DNA of 64,000 bases, taken from positions 62,001-126,000 of the forward strand of contig DASTWA010000008.1 of the NCBI GenBank assembly GCA_035758825.1, written 5' to 3'. Origin of the DNA: JARIHD01 sp035758825 (lineage in GTDB: Bacteria > Patescibacteriota > Saccharimonadia > Saccharimonadales > UBA4665). The translations under genes were made by a program, and so were the position numbers. The notes under the pieces were generated by a model that saw only the letters and a list, made by a program, of their open reading frames with translations, had not been told where the DNA came from and did no database searches. Of the stretch, positions 6,604 to 16,200 are shown piece by piece (within the stretch, counting starts at the first letter, position 1; the number at the start of each line of letters is the position of its first letter).

Positions 6604-8709
6604 CTACTTGGCGTTCTTGGCGATGATCGCCTCAGCGACGTGGCTTGGGACATCCGCGTAGTGGTCAAGTTCCATGCTTGAGCTGGCGCGGCCTTGGGTC
6701 ATGGAACGCAGGTTGGTAGTGTAGCCAAACATTTCACCTAACGGCACGAAGGCAGTAATTTCCTTAACCCCGCTAGAAAGGTCTTCCATCGATTCGATGC
6801 GACCACGCTTGGAGTTGAGGTCACCAATGACGTCACCCATGAATTCTTCGGGAGTAACGACGACCACCTTCATGATCGGCTCCATAAGCACGGGGTTAGC
6901 CTTCTTAACGCCCTCCTGGAAGCCCATGCTACCAGCGATCTTGAAGGCCATTTCGTTGGAGTCAACTTCGTGGTAGCTACCATCGTAGAGCTCAACCTTT
7001 ACGTCAACGACAGGGTAGCCAGCAAGGACACCGTTGTTCATAGCCTCAATAACACCCTGTTCAACTGGCTTGATGTATTCGGCAGGAACGACACCACCCT
7101 TGATGGAGTTGATGAATTCCAGGCCCTTGCCCGACTCGTTTTGGCTCAGGCGCAACCATACGTGACCGTACTGGCCACGGCCACCAGACTGACGAACGAA
7201 CTTACCTTCGGCTTCAACGGCATCCTTGCGGATGGTTTCGCGGTAGGCAACCTGTGGCTGGCCAATGTTAGCCTCGACATTGAATTCACGCTTCATGCGG
7301 TCTACCAGGATCTCGAGGTGCAGCTCGCCCATGCCGGATATGATTGTCTGGCCGGTTTCGTCGTCTACCTTCACGCGGAAGGTTGGGTCTTCTTCTGCCA
7401 GGCGCTGCAGGGCGATACCCATCTTCTCTTGGTCGCTCTTGGTCTTTGGCTCAATAGCGATAGATACAGGTGGCTCTGGGAATGTGATACTCTCCAGGAC
7501 AATCGGGTTGTTGGGGTCGCAAAGGGTGTTACCAGTAGTAGTAGCCTTGAGCCCTACGATGGCGGCAATATCACCAGCGGTTACTTCGGTAACGTCTTCG
7601 CGCTTGTCGGCCTGCAGGCGGACCAAACGACCGATGCGCTCTTTTTCGCCGGTCGATGAGTTTAAGACGTATGAACCAGCAGTGATTTTGCCGGAGTACA
7701 CACGGAAGTAAGCAAGCTTACCGACGAATGGGTCGGCAGTGATCTTAAAGGCTAGAGCGGCAAATGGTTCGCTTTCGGAATGCTTGCGCTCGATTTCGTC
7801 ACCGGTCTTAGGGTGCGTACCCCAGTTGGTGGAGCGGTCGGTTGGGGCTGGCATGAGATCGACAACGAGGTCGAGGAGCTTCTCGACGATCACACCGCGG
7901 CCGTCACCGCCGGTTACGGCGTAGAACGTACCGCTCATAACGGCCGCACGGATAGCGCGGATGATTTCTTCTTCGCTCAAGCCCTCTTCGCCGACTTCGA
8001 AGAACTTTTCGAGCAGCTCTTCGTCCTCTGCAACGGCATTTTCGATAAGCAGGCTGCGGTACTTCTTGGCTTCATCCAGCATATCGGCCGGGATTTCGCC
8101 CTCGACCAACTCGTGGTCGGTAAAGTCCTTGTAGGTGTAAGCCTTCATGCTAACGAGGTCAATGACACCGTTTACGCTCTGCTCAAAACCAATTGGCAGG
8201 TGGATTGGGAAAGCGCGCTTAGATAGGCGGTTGTGGATTGATTCGAGAGACTTGTAGAAGTCACCGCCGGTCTGGTTGATCTTGTTAATAAAACAAATGC
8301 GAGGCACGCCGTACTTGTCGGCCTGTCGCCATACTGTTTCGGACTGGCTCTCAACGCCCATCTTACCGTCGAAGACCACGACGGCACCGTCGAGCACGCG
8401 CAAACTACGCTCAACTTCAACGGTAAAATCGATGTGGCCCGGGGTGTCGATGATGTTAATCTGGACTTCCTTGCCGCTCTTCTTTTTCTTCCAGTAGCAA
8501 GTCACCGCCGCCGAAACGATGGTAATACCGCGCTCACGTTCCTGTGCCATCCAGTCAGTGGTAGTCTCACCTTCGTGCACAGCGCCGATTTTGTGCTTTA
8601 GGCCTGTGCGGTACAGAATGCCTTCGGTAGTCGTGGTCTTGCCGGCGTCGATATGCGCGATAATGCCGATGTTACGTAGGTCTTGAATTGAATATTTTTT
8701 ACCTGCCAT
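6604..8709 (-). CDS. fusA: elongation factor G
   Basis: Translocation GTPase. The frame extends upstream to a TTG at 8760, but the ATG at 8709 starts the conserved MAGKKYSIQDLRNIGIIAHI and gives the family-typical length of about 701 residues. The P-loop AHIDAGKT (about 18-25), DTPGHIDFT and NKI(N) motifs and domains II-V are present. In most bacteria fusA directly follows rpsL-rpsG; here those genes lie about 11 kb away with an accessory cluster between. It has its own -10 element and a leader of about 75 nt. Confidence 0.97.
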   Translation of the reverse strand: MAGKKYSIQDLRNIGIIAHIDAGKTTTTEGILYRTGLKHKIGAVHEGETTTDWMAQERERGITIVSAAVTCYWKKKKSGKEVQINIIDTPGHIDFTVEVERSLRVLDGAVVVFDGKMGVESQSETVWRQADKYGVPRICFINKINQTGGDFYKSLESIHNRLSKRAFPIHLPIGFEQSVNGVIDLVSMKAYTYKDFTDHELVEGEIPADMLDEAKKYRSLLIENAVAEDEELLEKFFEVGEEGLSEEEIIRAIRAAVMSGTFYAVTGGDGRGVIVEKLLDLVVDLMPAPTDRSTNWGTHPKTGDEIERKHSESEPFAALAFKITADPFVGKLAYFRVYSGKITAGSYVLNSSTGEKERIGRLVRLQADKREDVTEVTAGDIAAIVGLKATTTGNTLCDPNNPIVLESITFPEPPVSIAIEPKTKSDQEKMGIALQRLAEEDPTFRVKVDDETGQTIISGMGELHLEILVDRMKREFNVEANIGQPQVAYRETIRKDAVEAEGKFVRQSGGRGQYGHVWLRLSQNESGKGLEFINSIKGGVVPAEYIKPVEQGVIEAMNNGVLAGYPVVDVKVELYDGSYHEVDSNEMAFKIAGSMGFQEGVKKANPVLMEPIMKVVVVTPEEFMGDVIGDLNSKRGRIESMEDLSSGVKEITAFVPLGEMFGYTTNLRSMTQGRASSSMELDHYADVPSHVAEAIIAKNAK

Positions 8710-8791
8710 ATAGGGTCTTTTATTCCTTCTTATATTTACTGCTAGCTTGCGCCCAAACAAATAAGGACGCCAAGGGATAGCGTTTGCCCAT

Positions 8792-8800
8792 ATTCTACCA
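8792..8800 (-). promoter_or_regulatory. extended -10 promoter of fusA
   Basis: Minus-strand TGG-TAGAAT (8792-8800) forms an extended -10 with no good -35. Its position between the upstream 8844 gene and fusA explains how fusA can be expressed apart from rpsL-rpsG. Confidence 0.45.
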
Positions 8801-8843
8801 GAAACACCCCTGATTGGCTAGAGTAAATAAGTTCGAGAGGAAC

Positions 8844-11021
8844 CTAACGTCCTCTGCCTGAAAGCCGCTCATTCGCAAATGTTCGGTACCCCTTGGCTAG
8901 GCGGGTCTTTGTTAAATCGGCAATCCGGCCCAAGCCTCTGCCCCGTGGAGGCTGTTGCGCGGCAGCTTCTGCTTGTGCGCGGCTCTCACGCGCCGCTAAT
9001 ATACGCTGACGCAACCGAGGCGAAAATGGCGCTTGATCCACGTCCATGCCCCGGGCTGTTTGTTCGAGGTACAGCAACCGCCTGGCGTCAATCCGCTGTA
9101 AAGTTGTCATTTCTTTCAGCCTGCCGGCATACTCCAACCCCTTAATGGCTGTTTCCGACGCAGCCTTCATTCGATCGACAATATATGCAGCCCGGGCCAC
9201 ACCAACGGTCCTTGCATTGTAGCGGTGGCCTTCTGCTGGTGGATAGTGCCGTATAGACCGATGAGTGACCATAGCCTGCACCCGACGAACTCTTTGAGCT
9301 AAGGCGGCGTCTGCTATTTCGGCCGGCTCCAAAGCATCAACTACCAACGCCACCTCCGGCGGTATCCTGCCTATTTGCATGTCGGGAGCAAGGGCTTCGA
9401 CGTAAGCGACCACATCGGTGAACGTATCCATACTGGCCTCCAGCCATTGCGCCAAAAGAGCTGCTTCGGCGCCCGGCGATCCAACTCCGGAATGTTCGTA
9501 AAGCGCGGCGACGCCCTGTATATAAGCCTTCATATCCTTTGATGCTGCAGCCTGGTCAACGCGAGCCGATATTTCGTCTGGGCTGGACCCTGCAATATAG
9601 TTATAGTCTAGCGAAGAGCGTGAGTTTTGAATTTGGGTCTCCTGCATCCGAGCCTTGGCCGCCTGCTCGGCCTGTCTGGCCTGCTCCTGGGCCTGCTCCG
9701 CAGCGTACTCGGCGGCCTCCGCCGCCGCAAGTCGTTCACTATTGAGCGTCTGTCTGTATGCAACTCCAGCGTCAAAACAACCGCCGACAACCCTATCTAG
9801 CAACAATTGATTTGAGAGATCGGCCAGTTCATCCACCGAAAACTGTCCGCCCTTAGTCATTTGCATTACATCTTCGCGCGTTGCGGCGACAGCGTCGCCC
9901 ATGGCCCTTCTCACCCCAAGACGCAGGTCGGTAAAATGCGCAGGATAATCACGAGCCTTGACACCGGTCACGTCGCAACTATGATCAAAACCGAGCACCG
10001 TTGCAGCCACTAACGAAGGGATTTCTTTATGCCGAGCAACGGCCACCTCTACGGCGTAAGCGTGCAAATATGGGGCGAGCTGGGCCCCCTGCTGGCCTTT
10101 AAAATCGTTCCCATACCATTTTTGCATGGCCTTGGATACCATATCTTCGAGTGTGCCTTTGTCGGCGACACTATCGGAATCTCCAGTGGCTGGACCGTTG
10201 TCCGCACCAAGCAAGCCAAAGACTGTCTGGCGCGCCAGGAAGGCCCTCGGGTCCTCAACGCTCATCTCAAGCAACCGCGCGGCAGCAAGAGCGTTTGCCC
10301 AGTTTACGCTTTTGCTCATGGACGCCAATATCTGTTCTTTGCTCGCCAGATCAGCAATCACTTGGGTCCGCCCGTCCGCGGCGTTTGGCATCAGCCTTCG
10401 GAGGTTATCGGACACAATCGCCGAGACAGTCTCTACGACAGCCCTGTCGGCGGGATCCATTTTGATGTGCCCCGGTATGGAGCCGCCTGCTTCTATCACC
10501 TCACGGGCAAAAGAATCAAGCTCTTTATGCTCAACGGTTCGATGCGGTTCTGGCCGGTCCGGAGGCGGCGAGGCGTCTGCCACTTCGGGCGCCGGACGCT
10601 CTCGAATTAGAACACGCTCGGTTTCTTGGGGATGATTATTTTCCGCCGCCCGTACAGTGTCAGACAGGGAAGACCGGGCCGGAGCCGGGGGCGTTGAGTG
10701 TTCTGACCGCTCAGTATGCAGGGGTGCTTGACGATGCGAAGGCTGAGCTGCGGGGGACGCGGGCCGGTCGCCTTCCCCGTCCAGTCCCGACCGATGCGAT
10801 ACAGCATCCGGAATAAGACGCCTCGACCCTGCTGCATTGGCGGCCGGGGAAGAATCGGCTCTGGCCATGGATATCTTAGGGGGAGCAATTATCGACTCAT
10901 CCACATCGCGGACACCGTTGCCCGTCTCTGGGGTAATACCCTCAATGTCAGCTCCAGCTTCATGTCTGGCTTCAAATGACCCCGCCATTCCGTGGTCGTT
11001 AACCTCTCCGTACTCCATCAT
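8844..11021 (-). CDS. lineage-type protein, disordered N-terminus plus helical/coiled-coil body
   Basis: Unrecognised, 725 residues from the ATG at 11021, which overlaps the TGA of the upstream gene (ATGA), so the two are translationally coupled. Residues 1 to about 165 are acidic and Pro/Ser/Ala-rich and look disordered. The rest is mostly helical, with an Ala/Glu/Gln coiled coil near the middle (AAEQAQEQARQAEQAAKAR). The C-terminus is very basic (GRGLGRIADLTKTRLAKGYR) and may bind nucleic acid or membrane. There is no signal peptide or membrane segment. It is the last gene of the operon with the two translocase-like ATPases and is likely a partner of them. Confidence 0.65.
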   Translation of the reverse strand: MMEYGEVNDHGMAGSFEARHEAGADIEGITPETGNGVRDVDESIIAPPKISMARADSSPAANAAGSRRLIPDAVSHRSGLDGEGDRPASPAAQPSHRQAPLHTERSEHSTPPAPARSSLSDTVRAAENNHPQETERVLIRERPAPEVADASPPPDRPEPHRTVEHKELDSFAREVIEAGGSIPGHIKMDPADRAVVETVSAIVSDNLRRLMPNAADGRTQVIADLASKEQILASMSKSVNWANALAAARLLEMSVEDPRAFLARQTVFGLLGADNGPATGDSDSVADKGTLEDMVSKAMQKWYGNDFKGQQGAQLAPYLHAYAVEVAVARHKEIPSLVAATVLGFDHSCDVTGVKARDYPAHFTDLRLGVRRAMGDAVAATREDVMQMTKGGQFSVDELADLSNQLLLDRVVGGCFDAGVAYRQTLNSERLAAAEAAEYAAEQAQEQARQAEQAAKARMQETQIQNSRSSLDYNYIAGSSPDEISARVDQAAASKDMKAYIQGVAALYEHSGVGSPGAEAALLAQWLEASMDTFTDVVAYVEALAPDMQIGRIPPEVALVVDALEPAEIADAALAQRVRRVQAMVTHRSIRHYPPAEGHRYNARTVGVARAAYIVDRMKAASETAIKGLEYAGRLKEMTTLQRIDARRLLYLEQTARGMDVDQAPFSPRLRQRILAARESRAQAEAAAQQPPRGRGLGRIADLTKTRLAKGYRTFANERLSGRGR

Positions 11022-13219
11022 CGCAGCCCGACCCAATTACGAAATTCCTCCGGGGTCATACCGCGTTCGCCTGCCATGCCATCGAGCCATGCCGCAAAGT
11101 CGCGCGAGATAGGGCCACCCAAGCCAAAAGATTCCCTGTGGCCGAATTGCACGCGCAAACGATTTAATCTGCCGTGTGGCTCCAGTGCCTCCAAATCATC
11201 ACCTGGACCGCTGGCTGGCAACCCGATTTTTCCTTCGTCGGCAGCTGTGGGCAAAATAATTTTGTCATCTCTGTCGGTAGTCGTGCCCGCCGGCAAGGCC
11301 ACGCCGCCATTGCCTTCCAATCCCCCAACTTGCAGCCCGTGTTTTGCTAAAAGGGACCCGACGTGTTCCTCTGCACGAAGACGGTCCCGGCCTGGTGGCG
11401 GAAAATCCCCGAGGCGCTCCAGAGTATCCAGCGAATGGAGTCCGTACCTTTGGCCTCCCGAGCCGAAACCTGCCACTTGTCCCAATTGGATCCCACTACG
11501 CAATGCGCCTGATCTCGCCACCGCTACATCTCCAAATTTAACATTCTGGGCTATACCTACCTGAGCTCCGGCCGATCGGTCAGTGGAGCCGCTGGCATTC
11601 TTGGTCTTTGCCACGCCCGAATCGCCCTCATAGCCCTCTTGCAGGCTCTGATTTCTTGAGCCGCCTTTATTGCCGCCGACATTGACGGTTTCACTGTCTA
11701 CCTCCCAGCCCTCAGCAGCCCCCAAAAGAACAGATGTTTCATCGGCATCCTTCGACGACATCATCTTAAGGACAGCATAGGCGCCTCTCGCTAGTAATAG
11801 CTTGATCTTGTCATCAGGGATACTGCCGGCCGATAGGTATGCCCGTATGCCCAAACGCTCACACTCCGCAACTGCTCGATGAAGACCATTAGCATTGCCG
11901 TGCTCTATGTCTGCAAAAACTACTATCTCTGGCCGGGTGGCTTCGATATATGAAGGCAGGACCTCGCCTACGACGGTTGCCTGTAGTGTATCAGGGGCAG
12001 TCATACTAACCATGTCGACGGTCAGCCCAGGCACATTTGGGCCATAAGGATTCCTAAAAAATGATCTACCGATGTTAACCGGCACCCTCCTTAGACGGTC
12101 TGCCCGTAATAAATCATTAACAACCTCTTTAACATGCTCGATCGAGTCCACGTTCAGCGCCCTAAAAGGCTTAGTTAAGGCGTGATGAACTGCCCATTCC
12201 TCGTCAGGTAAAAGCTTACCCCGTTCTTCTCCTTGCGCTCTGCTTAAAGCTAGGGCTAGCTTTCCTAAATCGGGCGCAAACGTTACCTTCCTTAGAGTGT
12301 ACGGATCGAATTCCGTCCTGCCTACTGCTTCCATCAGAGGATTAAGAATACGATTATAAAGAGGTCGCTTGGAGGGCGTTGCGTCCGTATCTGCAGTTCT
12401 AGCCAATGCATCGGACAACGCCGCACTAGTCTGTCTGGACAGAAAACCATTCTCTTCCGTAATGCCCATCGCATTGAGGTTGTATACCTCAGGTACGGCC
12501 GCCTTGGACAACAACGGTTCGCTGTCACCAGGGTTAAAATCCACTACCAAAACCGAAGCATCTTCTCGTAATTGGCCGGTGAGCTGTCTAAGCCTAATTT
12601 CTTTTAAGTCATGGACTAATGTAAAAAACACGGCTGTTTCGCGGTCACGGCGAGTGCCGCCGATAAAATTAAGCTGGTCAGCCTCATCGCCCGTTAAAGC
12701 CTCACCAAATGTACTGCCCCTAGGTGCGGCTTCGGCCCTGACCTCCACCGCACGTGACCGTTCATGGACGTCGGCCACTTCAGGGTGCACATCTGCCACT
12801 GACGCTATTTGCTGGTCACTATGATCGGTTACCTTGCCGTCTATTGGGGAGGGGTAATACTTCAGGGCGTCAGTTATGCGGTCGGCCAGGACAACACGAG
12901 GGGGCGGTTCAGGCATGGTCTCATCAGCCGCCTCCGCAGGCTCCGGTGTGGCAGCATCCGGCTCGCTTGATTCAGAGGTCGCCGTTGGGTGCTCATTTGA
13001 GGGGTCATTTCGCTCACCAAGTCCGAGCAGACCATAGTCAAAATCATCGCCTTCGGGGTCGAAACCAAGGTTGCCAGGCCCAATACTTCCTTCGTCAAGA
13101 TCCGTGCTCTCATATCCAGGCGGTGGAGCAACGGCGACCTCGTCTAAACCGTCGTGGGGATCAAACTCACCTCCTTGAGGTGCTTCGTAAATTCTCTGGG
13201 CGTCTTCATATTCTTTCAT
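11018..13219 (-). CDS. VirD4/HerA-like protein with a degenerate P-loop (putative pseudo-ATPase)
   Basis: A 733-residue protein with a disordered acidic N-terminus (1 to about 165) and a body following the order of a VirD4/TraG/HerA ATPase. FIGGTRRDRET (about 185-195) stands where the neighbour has FGGTGVGKS; VLVVDFNPGD (about 223-232) matches the following strand (VFAIDFKKGG in the neighbour). PEIVVFADIEHG (about 430-441) takes the Walker B position, AYLSAGSI the sensor position (FVVSQQI in the neighbour), and VLKMMSSKDADETSVLLG the VirD4-type tail. The Gly-Lys-Ser/Thr of the P-loop is gone, so ATP hydrolysis is unlikely. A Gly/Ser/Asn-rich segment follows, as in coupling proteins. It starts 9 bp after the intact ATPase gene. 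The homology is argued by eye. Confidence 0.55.
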   Translation of the reverse strand: MKEYEDAQRIYEAPQGGEFDPHDGLDEVAVAPPPGYESTDLDEGSIGPGNLGFDPEGDDFDYGLLGLGERNDPSNEHPTATSESSEPDAATPEPAEAADETMPEPPPRVVLADRITDALKYYPSPIDGKVTDHSDQQIASVADVHPEVADVHERSRAVEVRAEAAPRGSTFGEALTGDEADQLNFIGGTRRDRETAVFFTLVHDLKEIRLRQLTGQLREDASVLVVDFNPGDSEPLLSKAAVPEVYNLNAMGITEENGFLSRQTSAALSDALARTADTDATPSKRPLYNRILNPLMEAVGRTEFDPYTLRKVTFAPDLGKLALALSRAQGEERGKLLPDEEWAVHHALTKPFRALNVDSIEHVKEVVNDLLRADRLRRVPVNIGRSFFRNPYGPNVPGLTVDMVSMTAPDTLQATVVGEVLPSYIEATRPEIVVFADIEHGNANGLHRAVAECERLGIRAYLSAGSIPDDKIKLLLARGAYAVLKMMSSKDADETSVLLGAAEGWEVDSETVNVGGNKGGSRNQSLQEGYEGDSGVAKTKNASGSTDRSAGAQVGIAQNVKFGDVAVARSGALRSGIQLGQVAGFGSGGQRYGLHSLDTLERLGDFPPPGRDRLRAEEHVGSLLAKHGLQVGGLEGNGGVALPAGTTTDRDDKIILPTAADEGKIGLPASGPGDDLEALEPHGRLNRLRVQFGHRESFGLGGPISRDFAAWLDGMAGERGMTPEEFRNWVGLR

Positions 13220-13228
13220 ATCAATAAT

Positions 13229-16200
13229 CTACCTCTTGACGGTTTGGCCTTGCGTGTTTTGTTTAGCCTTTGCCCTGGCGGCCATCACCCCCAGTGTGTG
13301 CACATGGCCATTAATCTCCTTAACCAGCCAACGCTTTTCGCCTTTGGTGTGCGTAAAGTTTGGGTTCTGGCCGTAAATAAGTCCAGCAGTCGCTAATTTT
13401 GCCCATGCGTCTACGTCCAATTCTTTAGCCCTATCTATAATCGTAAATCTCTCCGGTCTGCCATCCGGGCTCAAGAGACGGCTGGCACTTCGGTAAAGAA
13501 GCCCCTCTTTGGGCCTCAATCCCGCGACAGCATTATCGAGTGCAAGGCCGCCACGGCGACGGTCTGATGCAAACAATAGGTCGACTCCAATAATCTCCTC
13601 ATCGTATTTGCTGTTTTTGACCCGATCCCTTAAGTGTTCCATGATCAATTCAAGCTGGTCCTTGGCAAGACCGGATGGCACGATGAATTCGTTGTTATCG
13701 TAAGCGCCTTTCCACGCGGCTAGATTCTCGGCTGGCGCCGTGTCACGACGCTCCTCGATTTTGCGCTCAATATCTTGCAACATCGAAAAAAGGCACATTT
13801 CGACAGCTTGTTTGTCGGGTTGGGCTACAGGGATGTCTGCCAAAATCCGTTCCAAATGCTCTACCTGATCGTGCTTCAGCTCAAGTTGCTCACGAAGAGC
13901 GGCCAAGCCGGCTAAATTGTCAGGCGAACCAACCAACCGCACGACAGCAAGTTTGGCCTGCTGCAACTCCTCGGGACTTACTGTTCGCTCAGCAGAAGCA
14001 GTTATAACACTCTGAACCGCCTTGATCGAACGGCGCATAAGCAGCTCGGCATTTACTTTCTGCTCTTGGGCACTGTCACCGCTAATTTTAATAATTTGAG
14101 TCCTGCCAGTTCCTACAATCTCATTAGCCCCTACGCTCAAAAAATCCTGATAGTCCTTGGAATTATCTAAGGGGGGCGCGGTCATCGCGTTCTCTACGAT
14201 ATCGATAATGCGGTTATAGTAGCCGCGATCCAAGCAAAGGTCATACCTGGGATTTATTGGAGGTACCTCCCCTCCTCTTGCCTGCTTCAGCATTTGTCCG
14301 ATCAAAAATTTCTTTAAGGCATCCGGACCAGCGGGCGTGTACATCGATGCCACGCGAGCATCGACAGCACTGTCAACAGCCTCAATGATTGCGGCAGCCC
14401 GTAGCTTGGCGTCCTTCATGCGCTTCAGACTTTCCCGGAAAGGCCCGGCGGCCTTTAGTGTCTCCCTGCCATCCAAAACTAATGCCACATTTATCTCTGC
14501 CCAAGCCGTAATAAGGCTGCCGGTCCTTGTCTCACATAGGAACTCATTGGCCTCGGCTATAGTTTCGCCGCTGTATACATCGTTATATGATCCTAGGCGG
14601 ACGAACCGGCGTGCGTCCTGGACCATCCCTTGAATGGTAGCCCGGAATGCAGAAAGGCGCTCACTACGGACGCGCAGCGGTGAGTCGGCACCAGGCACGA
14701 ACGCCAACCCGGTGCCCTTGTTAAGCTTTGCTTCTTTTGATGTCATGTATTTAAGCTGCTGCTCGTCTGTGTTGCCCATAAGCGAATTTTTAAGTATGAA
14801 CTCAATCTCCTTGCTGCCCAGTGCGAATATGCCGCCTTCGAAATTCCCCAGCGCGGTGGAGTTGATATCTCCGATGATCTGCTGTGACACCACAAACCCA
14901 ATACCTTTGTCCCTCATTCGCGTCAAGAATTCTGACACAGTAAATCCTGCCGGGGTCATATCGAATATCTGGCCGGCTTCATCTAGGACGATCAAAACTT
15001 CCAGCTCCTGAACGCCGCCTTCCTTGATTCCCATAGCAGCGTGGCGGGCATCGACGACCTTCTCAATCTCCTGGATAATACCGACCGCGGCTACTTTGCG
15101 CGCCGTATCGTTATTGCCAAGTTGGTCCATCTCAATGGTGGTGGTACCGGAATCGTCGAGCATTGCTTCGAAGTCTATGGGATGACCGTCTTTAAAGAAA
15201 CGGCCCGGCACCAGCAATAGGTTATTATCAAACTGACCGGCGTTAAACTCGCTAAGGTCTAGGCTCGTCTTATCGGAATAGTCCATGTCGTGAAACGATT
15301 CCCGGATGGCATGGGCGATTTCGGGCATAGTCGGATGCGGCGGAGTACGGCCGCCGAACTTGGTCTGGACATCCGCACCCACGACCCAGCCGTACTTTTG
15401 AAATGAACGGATAATCCCTCGCTTTGTATAGCGTTCTACAATACGCTGTGTTTCGCCATCGGCACCCTTCATACCGACACCCGTCCCGCTGCTCACACCT
15501 ACTAGCACCGAATGCAAAATGCGCTCAATCTGTCTGTCGACGGTGCTGAAACGCGGATTGCAAATGTCCAGAATCGGCCGCAGGCCACCTTCGCCAGGCC
15601 GGATGTAAGTGACCCTTGCTTCATCTTCGGTCAGCCCCATCTGCCGGCACCGGTCCGAGAATACCTTGCCCCAGTTGCTGCTTGCACCACCCTTTTTAAA
15701 GTCAATTGCAAATACCTTGAGCGGCAGGATATCTTCACCGGCCTGGCGGCGCAAATAGTTGTCACGCTTGGCGCTTGCAACCAACTGCCGCGCAAACTCC
15801 GACTTGCCAACGCCGGTACCGCCAAAAATCAAAACGTTCCTTACAAGGTCCTTGGCACGAAGCAGTAGGTCACCAGCAACTCTTCGGACTCCCTTACTGT
15901 CGAATAGGTTGTCCAGCCTGTACCCACCCTTGAAGGCACGGTCATCAGGCGGAAGTTCTTGCTCGACCGCCATGTTTTGGCGGTGCACCTTTTGCATGCC
16001 CTCGGTTTCGACGTCAAGATAGGCGATGTTATTCCTGGCCTCCCTTGCTTCGAATAATTGCGCCTCAGGGTCGGACAGAGGGGCTTGGCGAGCAGCCTTT
16101 TCGGTGGTATACCCGACTAGGTTTTGTCCTTCGCGCTCGGCAGACCAAGTGATTCGCGATGTCGATGGTAATGCGCCCTCCACAAGCACAGCAACCCGCG